The notes: a model not told the origin generated them from the letters alone. Shown: positions 1 to 10,660, counted from the stretch's first letter. The stretch is 64,000 nucleotides of DNA from Trichormus sp. M33_DOE_039 (GCA_015296085.1 DVDT01000044.1:1-64000); one strand, 5' to 3'. Made by a program: numbers and translations.

Positions 1-384
1 ACCTAGGTAGCAGAATACTCCGATCAAGAAGTGGAATACTACTAGTTGGTAAGGGCCACCGTTGTACAACCACTCGTCTAAGGAAGCTGCTTCCCAGATG
101 GGGTAGAAGTGTAAACCGATAGCGTTGGAAGAAGGAACAACTGCACCGGAGATGATGTTGTTTCCGTAAATCAAGGAACCTGCAACGGGTTCGCGGATAC
201 CGTCGATGTCTACTGGAGGTGCGGCGATGAAGGCGATGATGAAGCAGGTGGTTGCAGCTAGCAAGGTGGGGATCATCAGTACGCCGAACCAACCGATGTA
301 TAGGCGGTTGTTGGTGCTGGTGATCCAGTTGCAGAACTGCTCCCATACGTTTGCGCTTTTGCGCTGTTGTAAGGTTGCTGTCAT
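1..384 (-). CDS. psbA: Photosystem II D1 protein (partial, N-terminal 128 residues)
   Basis: D1 is a core subunit of the photosystem II reaction centre in the thylakoid membrane and carries ligands for the primary donor, the QB site and part of the Mn cluster. The reverse strand from the ATG at 384 opens with [17 protein letters not shown] and continues with [19 protein letters not shown] and the first membrane helix, which is unmistakable D1. The gene runs off the left edge, so only about the first third is visible and the residues that separate D1 isoforms (such as position 130) cannot be read. The ribosome binding site is weak. Cyanobacteria usually carry several psbA copies; which one this is cannot be decided here. 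Confidence 0.98.
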   Translation of the reverse strand, partial: MTATLQQRKSANVWEQFCNWITSTNNRLYIGWFGVLMIPTLLAATTCFIIAFIAAPPVDIDGIREPVAGSLIYGNNIISGAVVPSSNAIGLHFYPIWEAASLDEWLYNGGPYQLVVFHFLIGVFCYLG

Positions 385-542
385 GTCTTTATGATTACGT
401 TTTGGTATGAATGAATCAGGCGGTTTTGTTTTTGCCTGTGAGTACACTCTACACTGCTTTACAAAAATTAATCAAGTGCTAATAATTTTTTAAAACGAAT
501 ATCAGTAATTAGTTTTACTTATTTCTTTATACCCCTATACCC

Positions 543-2540
543 CTATTCTTCAAGAATATGAGCTAAAACTTGGCATTTCGTTAACTCATTCACTAGGCGG
601 TGGGCTTGATGCTTGTACAGGGGATATTGTAAAGTCCCTGGTAATTGATTCATCAGCGTGCGAGCAAGATACATATCACAGCCAGATATCCGCGAAATTA
701 ATGCTGCACCTTCAAATATTGCTTCTTGTGACACAGCTTTTTCTACTCGCACTAAAAATTGACGAGGTAACATAGTTCCCCGTTCTACCCGTTGCAATCC
801 TTCAATGGTGGCTAAAACTACTAAGCGATCGCCTACAACCAACCTGATATCATCAGAGGGCATAAACTTTGGAGTACGTTGGCTATTTCTAGCATGGAGA
901 ATCGGCACTACTCCATAACCATAAGCAATTTCCGCTAATAGTTGCCCGTTAAGAGTATCATTGGTTTGAATTTGATATTCTGTGACTAATGTGGTTTGGT
1001 TATTTAAGCGAAATAAATTGAGAATATTTTCCCCAAAAGCCGCCCCCACAAATGCCTCTGCTGCTAGTTCATAAACTCCCAAAACCCTGGCATAAGGTAG
1101 TAATCTAGCGATATTCTGACTAAATCTGGGGTCAACAGTACGAATAACTATGCAGGCTTTGGGGTTGGCTGCATGGGTCATCAAGGCAATTTCTAAGTTT
1201 GTCACCTCATCATCTGTGACTACAACCACACTTTTGGCTGTAGAAAGATTCACTTTTTGCAAGACATTTTTAATATTGCCCACAATTAAAGGCATGGGTA
1301 GCAATAAGCTGGGATCTAAATTATGGGCGTGAACTCCTATCAAGGGTTGTTTCAATTCTTGGAGAAGGTGCGCTACTAACTTTCCCACTCTTCCCAAACC
1401 AATCAGCACTACATGATCCGATCTTGGGATGGGTAAACGGCGCACAGAAAACTGAAATCTAGCGGCTAAAATGCGTTCAGTCATCACTGCGTAGAGGATA
1501 CCAACAAACACCGTACCAGCTACAGTCTGACTAATGCTAAATAAATGTAGCCACCAGGAAATCGGAAACGAATGTTCTATTCCGCCAAATATGTCTCCAT
1601 AACCTCCTAGGCTGAGAATTAAAGATACATTGAGGGCTTCTTGCCAGCTAAGTTGGGGATATTGCAGTTTATAGAGGAATGCGCCACACAAAAATAAACT
1701 CACCATGACTAAACAACTCATAAAGACTACACGGCGAGTTTGGCTACTCTCTGCCCAAAACTGAGTAAGTTGATCACGCAGATTTGTCCGGGTGATGGCT
1801 TGGAAAAAAGTCTGCCATAGTTGCTGAATATTTTTGACCGGTCGTTGGGAGCGAGAAACTAGATTTTCTGTAACTTCAATGTAGGTGATGATATCTCCTG
1901 GGAAGAGGGGAACATCTGCATCCCATTGATAGAATGTCTGCGCTAATGTTTCTCCGGCTCGATTATGGGTGAGGATACGTCGATGACCGGTGTTGATTTC
2001 GTGGAGTTGCAAACGGTTGCGCCAGTGATGTCCAGCATCAATGACGATTGCCATAACTTTGAGGAAATGATTTTCTAAAGTAAAAAATCCTGCGGTTTCG
2101 CTCCCCAAAGCGGCTAAAGCAAAGCTTTTGGCTGGTAACTGCGTAGCTTCAAAGGCAACAAAATTGCCTAGACTGACACTCAATAAATCATTCAGGTTTT
2201 CTTGGGAGGAACGAATGACTAGACGGACATCGGGATTGAGCGATCGCGCCGCAAACGCCCCAGCAATGTTGACACGCTCATCGCTAGTTACCATCAAAAT
2301 GGCTTGACAATGGCGAATTTCTGCCTGTTCTAATATCTTGGGTTGACAACAATCACCAATTACTAAGTTGTCAATTACATCAGGTAAACCAGGAATTTCC
2401 CAGTTTTGAGGATTTACAGCCTCAATCGCGTTAACTTTTACCCCAAACTCTTTGAGGACAGATACACAATACTGCCCCAAGTTGCCCAACCCGCACACTA
2501 AGAAAGTGTCGGTATTGATGACATTTTGTCCCATGTTCAA
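543..2540 (-). CDS. Potassium-channel-like protein with two RCK/TrkA-N domains
   Basis: A 665-residue predicted membrane protein. An N-terminal Rossmann-type TrkA-N/RCK domain has the GxGxxG motif at residues 17-22 (GLGNLG). A hydrophobic segment lies at about 271-292, a pore-like loop with GGYGD at 312-316 resembles the TVGYGD filter of K+ channels, and a second hydrophobic segment lies at about 333-355. A second TrkA-N domain (GLGRVG, 381-386) and a TrkA-C-like region follow. The order RCK - two-helix pore - RCK suggests a ligand-gated K+ or cation channel at the cytoplasmic membrane. Family membership is clear. Ion selectivity and the gating ligand are inference. An internal ATG two codons downstream is an alternative start. 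It is separated from psbA by about 160 bp and looks monocistronic. Confidence 0.85.
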   Translation of the reverse strand: MNMGQNVINTDTFLVCGLGNLGQYCVSVLKEFGVKVNAIEAVNPQNWEIPGLPDVIDNLVIGDCCQPKILEQAEIRHCQAILMVTSDERVNIAGAFAARSLNPDVRLVIRSSQENLNDLLSVSLGNFVAFEATQLPAKSFALAALGSETAGFFTLENHFLKVMAIVIDAGHHWRNRLQLHEINTGHRRILTHNRAGETLAQTFYQWDADVPLFPGDIITYIEVTENLVSRSQRPVKNIQQLWQTFFQAITRTNLRDQLTQFWAESSQTRRVVFMSCLVMVSLFLCGAFLYKLQYPQLSWQEALNVSLILSLGGYGDIFGGIEHSFPISWWLHLFSISQTVAGTVFVGILYAVMTERILAARFQFSVRRLPIPRSDHVVLIGLGRVGKLVAHLLQELKQPLIGVHAHNLDPSLLLPMPLIVGNIKNVLQKVNLSTAKSVVVVTDDEVTNLEIALMTHAANPKACIVIRTVDPRFSQNIARLLPYARVLGVYELAAEAFVGAAFGENILNLFRLNNQTTLVTEYQIQTNDTLNGQLLAEIAYGYGVVPILHARNSQRTPKFMPSDDIRLVVGDRLVVLATIEGLQRVERGTMLPRQFLVRVEKAVSQEAIFEGAALISRISGCDMYLARTLMNQLPGTLQYPLYKHQAHRLVNELTKCQVLAHILEE

Positions 2541-2894
2541 CGCTACTTGAGTCTACACAGAATTTACAATTTGGGGGGAGGGGAAACAATGTAACAACAG
2601 ATGAAGTAGTGGACCTTACCCATGAATCATAGTCTAATATTTTACCGTAGGCTTTTTACAAAATATTTCCACAGTCACGAAATTAATACCAAACCAATTT
2701 CTGAGACCGTACCATTTTAGATTTTAGATTAAATATTATTTCGATTTATGCCCTGCCTTTTGTATGTGGAATAAATCCTGGCATCCAAACTTGAAAATCC
2801 ACAATCATTTGGCGACTGCAAGACTTGATTTGCAGGATTTTTCTGAAGCGACAAATTTCAATTAGTTCTGGAGATTTTTAAAAGGTATCAGGAT
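2541..2894. other. Intergenic stretch between divergent genes
   Basis: About 350 bases between the RCK channel gene and a small ORF. It is AT-rich, with no coding remnant and no strong hairpin that I can see. It should contain the two divergent promoters, but I could not assign boxes with confidence. Confidence 0.5.
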
Positions 2895-3110
2895 ATGATT
2901 TCTCAAGATTATAATACAATTGATTTTGTGAATGAACTGATCAGAAAAATTAGAATCAAAGAAAAACAGCTAAAAATTGCCAAAGAATCCAATATGAACT
3001 ATGTCGCGGAAGCAATAGAAAGTCAGCTGTTAGAGTTGAGACATCAGTTATCAGAGTCACAAGAAGAGCCGGAGTTACACGCATTAATGAATTTATTAGA
3101 AGATTTTTAA
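2895..3110 (+). CDS. Small hypothetical protein, helical and charged
   Basis: A 71-residue ORF starting with MISQDYNTIDF. It is rich in Lys, Glu, Gln and Leu, with heptad-like spacing between about residues 15 and 55, so a short coiled coil or helical hairpin is likely. No signal peptide or membrane segment is seen. I do not recognise the family. A purine-rich AAAGG lies upstream of the ATG at moderate spacing, and codon use resembles its neighbours, so it is plausibly real. It may act with the kinase operon downstream, but nothing in the sequence proves this. Confidence 0.5.
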   Translation: MISQDYNTIDFVNELIRKIRIKEKQLKIAKESNMNYVAEAIESQLLELRHQLSESQEEPELHALMNLLEDF

Positions 3111-3193
3111 GACTGAGAGCGGTAAAAGGTAAAAGAAACAAGAAAGAGGCTAATTTTATCAGCTTTTCTTGTAAATCATGCGTGAAAAACAAC

Positions 3194-3222
3194 ATCCTCG
3201 ACTCCTTGAAAAAGTCGGGGAT
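3194..3222. repeat. Short palindromic repeat, GTCGGGGAT type
   Basis: ATCCTCGACT and AGTCGGGGAT form a hairpin around a short A/T-rich loop. A closely related copy lies at 50659-50687. It may serve as a terminator for the small ORF upstream, but its recurrence marks it as a dispersed palindromic repeat. Confidence 0.7.
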
Positions 3223-3333
3223 ATGAATTTTGCCACAAGCATTAATTTTGGGTATTAATTTTGTAAACTGTTATGTATCCTCTGAACTAGGGAAGACTGA
3301 AGAAATCAAATTATTGAATTTGCGTACAGTAAA

Positions 3334-6084
3334 GTGAGTAATTATACAACCAATACTGGCAAAACAGTTTCCCTGCGTCTAGTGTTGGTAGTACCGTTTG
3401 TACTGCAAATATTTGCGGCTGTGGGTGTGACAGGATGGCTTTCAATACGTAACGGACAAGAAGCTGTCAATGATGTGGCGACTCAATTGCGGAGTGAAAC
3501 TAGCGATCGCATCAAACAGCAAGTTCTGAATTATCTAGATGAACCGCACCAACTAAATCAAGTCATTGCTGCGAGTATTCAGAGTAGAAAAATTAACACA
3601 GATGATATTTCAGTTTTAGAGCCTTATTTCTGGCGACTAATCCAACAACAATCATTGATTTTCATTCAATACAGTACCCCAGAAGGAGAACTGATTGCGG
3701 TGGAACGTCGCCAAGATGGTGAAACTGTGGTCAGGGTGAGAAATAAATCCACAGTACCAAACTGGAATGTTTATAGTCTTGACAATCAAGGTCAAAGAGT
3801 CAAATTGATTGAGACGCGACAATTTGACCCCCGGAATCGACCTTGGTATAAAGTGGCGATAAACGCAGAAAAACCAACTTGGAGTCCCTTCTTTGCGCGT
3901 GTTTCTTCTAACTATTCTTCTGTGGCGATTTCTCCCGTCCACCCTATTTATAGTGAAACAGGCTCACTTTCGGGCGTACTTCTTGGTATGTTTGAAATTG
4001 AGCGTATTCATTTATTCTTGAGTAGCTTGGAGATTGGGCGCACTGGGCAGACGTTTATTATAGACCGCGCTGGGAATTTGGTGGCTAGTTCGGTGATCAA
4101 AGAGCCATTTGTGATTAAAAATAGACAAGTAGAACCAATTAACGCGGCTAAATCTACAAATCCTCTGATTAAAGCTACAGCCGATTCCTTGCAGCGTCTA
4201 GGTAAACTTGACAGCATTAACCACAGCCAAAAACTAGAATTTAAGTTTCATGATGAACGGCAATTTGTCCAGATATCGCCCTTACAAGATGGACGGGGGA
4301 TAGATTGGCTGATTGTGGTAGTAGTTCCAGAATCAGACTTCATGGAACACATTCAAGCTAATACTCGTAGCACAATACTATTATGTTTGGGGGCTTTAGT
4401 CCTAGCTTCCTGTTTAGGGTTATATACTTCTCGTTGGATTAGCCGCCCGATTTTGGATTTAAAACAGGCTTCAGTGGCGATCGCCAATGGTAAATTAGAA
4501 CAAACTGTAGCGGTGGGTAACATCGCTGAACTAGGAGTATTAGCCAAATCCTTTAACCAAATGGCGCAGCAGTTACGAGAATCTTTCAACGCTTTAGCCA
4601 TAACCAATCAAGAATTAGAGCGGCGTGTTGAACAACGCACTACAGAACTTAAAGCCGCCAAAGAAGCCGCCGACGCAGCCAATAATGCTAAAAGTGAATT
4701 TTTAGCGAGTATGAGTCACGAACTTCGTACTCCCATGAATGGGATTTTAGGCTACGCTCAAATTCTTCAGAATTCTGAACCCTTAACAGAAAAAGTCCGT
4801 CGGGGCATTGACATCATCTATCAATGTGGTTCTCATCTTCTAACCCTAATTAATGATATTTTAGACCTCTCCAAAATCGAAGCTCGCAAAATGGAAATCC
4901 ATGCTCAAGATTTTCATTTTCTGGCATTTTTGGCAGGAGTTGTAGAAATCTGTCGCTTACGTGCAGAACAAAAAAGGATTGCATTTATTTATCAAGCCGA
5001 CTCTCATTTACCAAAAATAGTCACTGCTGATGAAAGACGATTGCGTCAAGTTTTAATTAATTTAATCGGTAATGCGATTAAATTTACTGATTCTGGCAAC
5101 GTAACTTTTATTGTACAAGTGTTAGAAAATCCCGCCACATCTCATTGGTTAATTCGCTTTCAAATTAAAGATACGGGTGTGGGGATGAGCCAAGAGCAAA
5201 TGCAGAAAATCTTTCTGCCTTTTGAACAAGTGGGTGATACCAAAAAGCAAGTTGAAGGGACAGGTTTGGGGTTAGCAATTAGCCAAAGAATTGTCTCATT
5301 GATGGGTAGCGAGTTACAAGTAGAAAGCAAACTTGGTTTAGGTAGTAAATTTTGGTTTGATTTACAATTACAATCAACAGTAGCATGGGCAGAAACATCA
5401 AAAGTTTCCCTCTACAGTCAAGTGGTTGGTTATTACGGAGAAAAACGCAGAGTATTAGTAGTTGATGACAACTATGAAAATCGATCTATCATTGTCAATT
5501 TACTAGATCCTATTGGTTTTGAAGTCATTGAAGCCGTCAATGGACAACAGGGTTTAGAACAAGCTAAAACATATCAACCAGACCTAATTATTACCGACTT
5601 ATTAATGCCAGTGATGTCAGGTTTTGATCTGCTGCGACAATTACGCCAATGTGATGAACTCAAAAATATAGTAGCGATCGCCTCTTCTGCAAGTGTATTT
5701 GATACAGACCAATTCAAAAGTTTAGAAGCTGGTGCTAATGATTTCCTACATAAGCCAGTACAGGCTGACATTCTATTGCAAATCATCCAGAAATATCTGC
5801 AATTGAAATGGGTTTATGAATACAAAGCCAGCAATTTACATAGTACTGTCTCACTAGATCAGACTCAGGTTGATATCAATGCAATCATACCTCCAACCAC
5901 AGAAATTATCACTCACTTGCATGATTTAGCCCAAAAAGGTGACTTAGATGAAGTAGCTGCGATCGCTAGACAAATTAAAGAACAGGATCAAAAATTAATT
6001 CCCTTTGCAGAAAAATTGATTCAAATGTCAGATGCGTGTCAGGTGAAGCAAGTACAGAACTTTATTGAACAGTATTATAATTAA
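3334..6084 (+). CDS. Hybrid sensor histidine kinase (Cache-HAMP-HisKA-HATPase-receiver)
   Basis: A 916-residue hybrid two-component kinase. A GTG start is followed by a membrane segment (about 13-36), a large extracytoplasmic Cache-type sensory domain (about 40-340, with RPWYKVA near 169), a second membrane segment (about 346-367), HAMP (to about 415) and a coiled coil. The HisKA box is SHELRTP with phospho-accepting His462. The HATPase domain shows the N box around Asn580, DTGVG at 613-617 and GTGLGLAI at 642-649. A receiver domain at about 705-820 has Asp755 and Lys807. The C-terminal tail of about 95 residues is helical and could be an Hpt-like or docking segment, though I see no clear Hpt histidine motif. 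It lies 11 bases upstream of a receiver-kinase gene, so the two are almost certainly cotranscribed. The ligand is unknown; Cache domains usually bind small metabolites. Confidence 0.9.
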   Translation: MSNYTTNTGKTVSLRLVLVVPFVLQIFAAVGVTGWLSIRNGQEAVNDVATQLRSETSDRIKQQVLNYLDEPHQLNQVIAASIQSRKINTDDISVLEPYFWRLIQQQSLIFIQYSTPEGELIAVERRQDGETVVRVRNKSTVPNWNVYSLDNQGQRVKLIETRQFDPRNRPWYKVAINAEKPTWSPFFARVSSNYSSVAISPVHPIYSETGSLSGVLLGMFEIERIHLFLSSLEIGRTGQTFIIDRAGNLVASSVIKEPFVIKNRQVEPINAAKSTNPLIKATADSLQRLGKLDSINHSQKLEFKFHDERQFVQISPLQDGRGIDWLIVVVVPESDFMEHIQANTRSTILLCLGALVLASCLGLYTSRWISRPILDLKQASVAIANGKLEQTVAVGNIAELGVLAKSFNQMAQQLRESFNALAITNQELERRVEQRTTELKAAKEAADAANNAKSEFLASMSHELRTPMNGILGYAQILQNSEPLTEKVRRGIDIIYQCGSHLLTLINDILDLSKIEARKMEIHAQDFHFLAFLAGVVEICRLRAEQKRIAFIYQADSHLPKIVTADERRLRQVLINLIGNAIKFTDSGNVTFIVQVLENPATSHWLIRFQIKDTGVGMSQEQMQKIFLPFEQVGDTKKQVEGTGLGLAISQRIVSLMGSELQVESKLGLGSKFWFDLQLQSTVAWAETSKVSLYSQVVGYYGEKRRVLVVDDNYENRSIIVNLLDPIGFEVIEAVNGQQGLEQAKTYQPDLIITDLLMPVMSGFDLLRQLRQCDELKNIVAIASSASVFDTDQFKSLEAGANDFLHKPVQADILLQIIQKYLQLKWVYEYKASNLHSTVSLDQTQVDINAIIPPTTEIITHLHDLAQKGDLDEVAAIARQIKEQDQKLIPFAEKLIQMSDACQVKQVQNFIEQYYN

Positions 6085-6095
6085 GTAGCAATTTT

Positions 6096-7451
6096 ATGAT
6101 TATTGCCCAGGAAAATTCTTACAAACCAAATGTAAATCCCCCAACAGAATTTATTTTAATCGTGGATGATAACACCACAAATTTATCTATATTAAAAGAA
6201 GCATTAAAAACTATTGGATTGCGCGTCAGGTTGGCAGTTGATGGTGAAAGTGCCATCAAACAAGCCAAACAAGAACTACCTATGCTCATCCTGCTAGATG
6301 TAGAAATGCCTGGTATCAATGGCTTTGAAACTTGTACGTTATTAAAAGCAGATCCTTTAACTCAAGACATTCCAATTATTTTTATGACGGCTTTATCAGA
6401 CACAGCCAACAAAGTGAAAGGATTGTCTTTAGGAGCAGTAGACTATATTACAAAACCTTTTGAAAAAGAAGAAGTATTAGCACGAGTTAACGTCCAGTTA
6501 AAAGTACGAGAACTTAACAAATCTCTAGCAGAAAAAAATACCCGATTATTAGAACTCACTGAAGATTTAGAGCAGAAAGTTGCCGAACGTACAGCGGCTT
6601 TACAAAAAGCTCAAATCCAGCTTGTACAGCAAGAAAAATTATCAATGCTTGGACAACTAGTTGCAGGGGTAGCTCACGAAATTAATAATCCAATTGGTTG
6701 TATTACTAGTAATATAGCTCCGGCGCAAGAATATGTAAAATCTTTATCAACAGCTTTAAAGCTTTATCAAAAATATTGTCCCGAAGTACCAGAAATTCAG
6801 CAAGAATTAGAAGAAATAGATATCGAATTTGTCTTAGAAGATTTACCAAAACTTCTAGATTCTATGCAATTAAGTACTCAGCGCATCAAAGATATTTCTA
6901 TATCTTTGAGAAATTTTTCGCGGTTAGATACTGACACTAAAGTATTAGCTAATTTGCATTTAGGGCTAGATAGCACATTAGTAATTTTACGTCATCGTCT
7001 CAAAGCAATTAGCAACCGTCCAGAAATTAAAATTATTCAAGAATACAGTAAATTGCCAGAAGTAAAATGCTCTCCAGGGCAAATTAATCAGGTATTTATG
7101 AATTTGATAGCGAATTCTATAGATGCCTTAGAGGAAAAATTTGAAATCTTGGGTAATCAGTTTCAACCTATAATTAAAATTATCACAGAACAACCAGATA
7201 AAAAAAGAATTGTGATTAGAATTATTGATAATGGCAAAGGAATGTCAGAAGAGATAAAACAGCAAATTTTCCAGCCATTATTTACAACTAAACCAGTGAG
7301 TAAAGGAACAGGTTTAGGCTTATCAATTGCTCAACAAATTATTGTAGATAAACATGGTGGTCAACTCAGTTTTAATTCAGTACCAAAACAAGGTACTGAG
7401 TTTATAATTGAGTTGCCTTTAGGGGAAGAGTCATTAGTCAATAGTCATTAG
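6096..7451 (+). CDS. Response regulator-histidine kinase fusion
   Basis: A 451-residue cytoplasmic protein. An N-terminal receiver (about 18-135) has phospho-acceptor Asp68 in LILLDVEMPG and Lys120 in DYITKPF. A coiled coil (about 138-185) follows, then a HisKA box GVAHEINNP with His194 and a HATPase domain with DNGKGMS and GTGLGLSI. There is no DNA-binding domain. Its place 11 bases after the hybrid kinase suggests that a phosphate passes from the membrane kinase receiver to this protein, whose kinase activity then signals to a third, unlinked regulator. This topology is common in cyanobacteria. The receiver to kinase order is seen directly; the relay is inference. Confidence 0.9.
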   Translation: MIIAQENSYKPNVNPPTEFILIVDDNTTNLSILKEALKTIGLRVRLAVDGESAIKQAKQELPMLILLDVEMPGINGFETCTLLKADPLTQDIPIIFMTALSDTANKVKGLSLGAVDYITKPFEKEEVLARVNVQLKVRELNKSLAEKNTRLLELTEDLEQKVAERTAALQKAQIQLVQQEKLSMLGQLVAGVAHEINNPIGCITSNIAPAQEYVKSLSTALKLYQKYCPEVPEIQQELEEIDIEFVLEDLPKLLDSMQLSTQRIKDISISLRNFSRLDTDTKVLANLHLGLDSTLVILRHRLKAISNRPEIKIIQEYSKLPEVKCSPGQINQVFMNLIANSIDALEEKFEILGNQFQPIIKIITEQPDKKRIVIRIIDNGKGMSEEIKQQIFQPLFTTKPVSKGTGLGLSIAQQIIVDKHGGQLSFNSVPKQGTEFIIELPLGEESLVNSH

Positions 7452-7490
7452 GCAAGATTTCTCTCCTGTGCTTCTTCCTGTGCCTCAGAT

Positions 7491-7515
7491 CCCCAATCAC
7501 CAGTCCCCAGTCCCC
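7491..7515. repeat. STRR1-type heptanucleotide array (CCCCART)
   Basis: Tandem heptamers CCCCAAT, CACCAGT and CCCCAGT plus a partial unit lie between the kinase operon and gatB. This matches the short tandemly repeated repetitive (STRR) family described in Calothrix and Nostoc. Confidence 0.8.
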
Positions 7516-7564
7516 CTCAGAGCTAAAATAGGAATCTACGCGAATTTGTTGAACTTTTAATATT

Positions 7565-9040
7565 ATGACTGCTGCTACAAGAGTAAAAACTGAGTATGAA
7601 GCGATTATTGGTCTAGAAACTCACTGTCAGCTAAGTACGAATACCAAAATTTTCTCTACTAGCTCTACAGCGTTTGGTGCTGACCCCAATACTAACATTG
7701 ACCCAGTGTGTATGGGTTTACCAGGGGTTTTGCCTGTACTTAACCAAAAGGTTCTGGAATACGCTGTGAAAGCAGGGTTGGCTTTAAATTGCCAAATCGC
7801 TAGATATAGCAAATTTGACCGTAAACAGTATTTTTATCCTGATTTACCGAAAAATTATCAAATTTCTCAATATGACTTGCCCATTGCAGAACATGGTTGG
7901 TTAGAGATTGAATTAGTAGATGGAGACGGAAACCCCAGCCGCAAACGAATTGGGATTACCCGCTTGCATATGGAGGAAGACGCAGGGAAACTAGTACACG
8001 CCGGGAGCGATCGCTTGTCTGGTTCTACCTATTCTTTGGTAGACTACAACCGTGCAGGTGTGCCATTAGTCGAAATTGTATCTGAGCCAGATATCCGTTC
8101 TGGACAAGAAGCTGCCGAATATGCCCAAGAATTACGCCGCATTATGCGCTATCTTGGTGTCAGCGATGGCAATATGCAAGAAGGTTCTCTACGCTGTGAT
8201 GTCAATATCTCTGTTCGTCCCGTAGGACAAAAAGAATTTGGTACGAAGGTAGAAATTAAAAATATGAACTCCTTCAACGCCATTCAACGGGCTATTGAAT
8301 ATGAAATTGAACGCCAAATTGCAGCGGTAGAAGCCGGGGAACGCATTATTCAAGAAACTCGCCTGTGGGAAGAAGGTTCACAACGCACTGTCAGTATGCG
8401 GACTAAGGAAGGCTCTAGCGATTATCGCTACTTCCCTGAACCAGACTTAGCACCCATTGAAGTATCAGATGAACAACTCAATCAATGGCGTAGTGAACTC
8501 CCAGAACTCCCAGCCCAAAAACGCCACCGTTACGAAACTGAACTGGGACTGTCTGCTTACGATACAAGAGTCTTGACAGAAGAAAGTGCTGTTTCTGCTT
8601 ATTTTGAAGCTGTAATTGCTAGTGGTGGAAATCCCAAAACAGCCGCTAACTGGATTACTCAAGATATCGCTGCTTACCTCAACAAACAGAAACTCAGCAT
8701 CGCTGAAATTGGTTTGACTCCAGCTAATTTAGCTGATGTGATTAAGCTGATTGAAAGTGGGAAAATCAGTAACGCTCAAGCTAAACAAAAGTTACCAGAC
8801 TTATTAACAGGCTTGTCTCCTGAAAAAGCTTTTGCTGGTCAAGAATTGATTACAGACCCTACTGTATTAGAACCCATCGTTGACGAAGTTATTGCCGCCA
8901 ATCCCAAAGAACTAGAAAAATACCGCAATGGTAACACCAACCTCAAAGGTTTCTTTGTGGGTCAAGTGCTGAAAAAGACAAACAAGCGTGCTGACCCCAA
9001 ACTTACCAATGAATTAGTCGAAAAGAAACTGAATGGCTAA
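7565..9040 (+). CDS. gatB: Aspartyl/glutamyl-tRNA(Asn/Gln) amidotransferase subunit B
   Basis: GatB is the tRNA-binding kinase subunit of the GatCAB complex, which converts Glu-tRNA(Gln), and in some bacteria Asp-tRNA(Asn), to the correct aminoacyl-tRNA. It does so by phosphorylating the misacylated residue and amidating it. The 491-residue length is typical. Early motifs include IGLETHCQL and GLPGVLP. The central region has FYPDLPKNYQISQYD, the HMEEDAGK motif and EIVSEPDI, followed by GSLRCDVNIS and YRYFPEPDL. The C-terminal helical and YqeY-like tail ends at VEKKL. Heterocystous cyanobacteria lack GlnRS, so this complex is essential. The gene stands alone, flanked by an STRR array and a dispersed repeat; gatA and gatC are not in the window. 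Confidence 0.97.
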   Translation: MTAATRVKTEYEAIIGLETHCQLSTNTKIFSTSSTAFGADPNTNIDPVCMGLPGVLPVLNQKVLEYAVKAGLALNCQIARYSKFDRKQYFYPDLPKNYQISQYDLPIAEHGWLEIELVDGDGNPSRKRIGITRLHMEEDAGKLVHAGSDRLSGSTYSLVDYNRAGVPLVEIVSEPDIRSGQEAAEYAQELRRIMRYLGVSDGNMQEGSLRCDVNISVRPVGQKEFGTKVEIKNMNSFNAIQRAIEYEIERQIAAVEAGERIIQETRLWEEGSQRTVSMRTKEGSSDYRYFPEPDLAPIEVSDEQLNQWRSELPELPAQKRHRYETELGLSAYDTRVLTEESAVSAYFEAVIASGGNPKTAANWITQDIAAYLNKQKLSIAEIGLTPANLADVIKLIESGKISNAQAKQKLPDLLTGLSPEKAFAGQELITDPTVLEPIVDEVIAANPKELEKYRNGNTNLKGFFVGQVLKKTNKRADPKLTNELVEKKLNG

Positions 9041-9066
9041 TTAGCTAGCAAATATTTGAGTTGGTG

Positions 9067-9125
9067 GGGTGCGTAAGTATCAGTGATTTCTTGGTATTTC
9101 CAGGTCTACTCAGACTGACGCACCC
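9067..9125. repeat. 59-bp dispersed repeat with GGGTGCGT/ACGCACCC ends
   Basis: Perfect 8-bp terminal inverted repeats enclose about 43 bases that include TTTCTTGGTAT. A homologous element lies after argJ at 12118-12178. Placed 27 bases after the gatB stop, it could fold into a hairpin and act as a terminator. Confidence 0.7.
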
Positions 9126-9295
9126 TACTTATTAAATATTTTTTAATTTTGCAGTCTGTTATCAGAGGATTTTCTTAATTATCTGTTCAGATTTGCGATA
9201 GCGACAACGAAAACAAAATGTACTTCAGCTTATCTACTATGCTTGCGTAATCGCAATGGGTAATATTCAAGCCACACGGCTTAATTGATTAAATT

Positions 9296-10069
9296 TTATT
9301 CCAACTGATAAAGATTAAATTCCTTTCTAATTGATGAAGTTAAAGGACGGAATTTTAGTAATTCTTTGAAAAAGAATAAAATCCTTCCTCTGTTAGCGTG
9401 GTGAATAGTTGAAAAACCTTTTTGATATATATTTTCGCCGTTACCAATGACATAAACAGATCCAATCAGAGGTAAATTTTCCAGAATGTGTCCTTTATTT
9501 TCGAGAGTTTCTTTCACATGTCCATGTGATCTATAAAATTCAACTAAATCATCAGGATAATGATAGTCTTGTTCAGGTAAAGGACATAAATTGATATTGA
9601 GTATATTACAAGTTCCACACCAAGCATAAAAGTGTGATTTTCTATAGTAGATTAAAGAGCTACTCTCTTGATATACATAGCCTTTATCCACAACCCACCC
9701 GCTAGATTCTGGATGTTGGTTCACAAAACTGGCTAGATGACGACTGATACAATCATCAGCATCAACAATCATAATGTGATTAGGTGAAAAGGAGGCTTTA
9801 GCATAGATTAAGCCTTTAATAATTTTTCGGCATTTATCTATATTTTTGTCTTTACGGTTGCGATTAGGCAGAGGAAAGTTAACTTCTAGATAATGAACAT
9901 GAGGATGGCTAAATTCAATTTTTGGTCGTTCATGACACACTACAACTACTCGAAAATCCGAGTCAGTTTGACTACAAATTGAGCGTAAGGATCTTTCAAA
10001 AAGTTTGCAGACTATATCCCATGATTTAGATACTTTTGCACTTTTGAGAGGAATGATAAAAACTAGCAT
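9296..10069 (-). CDS. Glycosyltransferase-like protein (GT-A fold)
   Basis: A 257-residue protein starting MLVFIIPLKSAKVSKSW. The N-terminal beta-strand with IIPLKS, the RSICSQTDSDFRVVVVCHE segment and the DADD motif (IMIVDADDCISRH, around residue 105) are typical of GT-A nucleotide-sugar transferases, where DxD binds metal and sugar nucleotide. No membrane anchor is seen. The C-terminal half is rich in aromatic residues and His. The donor and acceptor cannot be predicted, but a role in exopolysaccharide or envelope glycan synthesis is likely. The gene stands alone between intergenic stretches, and codon use appears more AT-rich than gatB, which could suggest a mobile polysaccharide gene. Fold assignment is confident; function is inference. 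Confidence 0.7.
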   Translation of the reverse strand: MLVFIIPLKSAKVSKSWDIVCKLFERSLRSICSQTDSDFRVVVVCHERPKIEFSHPHVHYLEVNFPLPNRNRKDKNIDKCRKIIKGLIYAKASFSPNHIMIVDADDCISRHLASFVNQHPESSGWVVDKGYVYQESSSLIYYRKSHFYAWCGTCNILNINLCPLPEQDYHYPDDLVEFYRSHGHVKETLENKGHILENLPLIGSVYVIGNGENIYQKGFSTIHHANRGRILFFFKELLKFRPLTSSIRKEFNLYQLE

Positions 10070-10660
10070 GGATTTAGCGTTGTTTTAAGATGTGGCTAAT
10101 AGCTGCTTATATGATTATCAATTGCAATAGCATAATAAAATTTCTAACAACTCTATTATGATGAGGTTTGAGAAATATCAAACATCAGAAATTATGAGTG
10201 ATGTGTATTAGTAATTGAGCCATAATTTACGTTTTTGTATGACACAGTGCTAATGTCAAAAATTACTGTAGTTAAGTATTATTCGGTATTTACGCAGCCA
10301 TCACGGCTGTTAAAATTATGAGTTTGCTTATGAGAATAAATATACCAAGTTTTTTCTGATATATTTTTAAGTTCAGATGAACCTTTTAAGGACTTTCTTC
10401 ATGTGTGCAAACATTGTAAATGAATAAAATAATACTTTTAATGTTTGTGCGAAAACTTGGAATAGGTATCAATATCAACTGTTTGCTATTTAAATAGCAA
10501 GCTTTTCAGCATTCAATTTATATTGGTTTTCCATAGCAATAGTACTGAAATATTACTTAGCTAAATTGTAATTTAAATTACCAAATTCTGTTTAAATACT
10601 GCTGAGTTCAATCCCATCAGTAAAACTTCTTAATAATCTTTATACAAATAAAGAAATAAT
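10070..10660. other. AT-rich intergenic stretch upstream of a candidate small RNA
   Basis: Nearly 600 bases with no ORF above small size, no recognisable gene remnant and no strong palindrome. It presumably carries the divergent promoters of the glycosyltransferase gene and of the downstream small RNA. I see nothing more specific. Confidence 0.5.
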
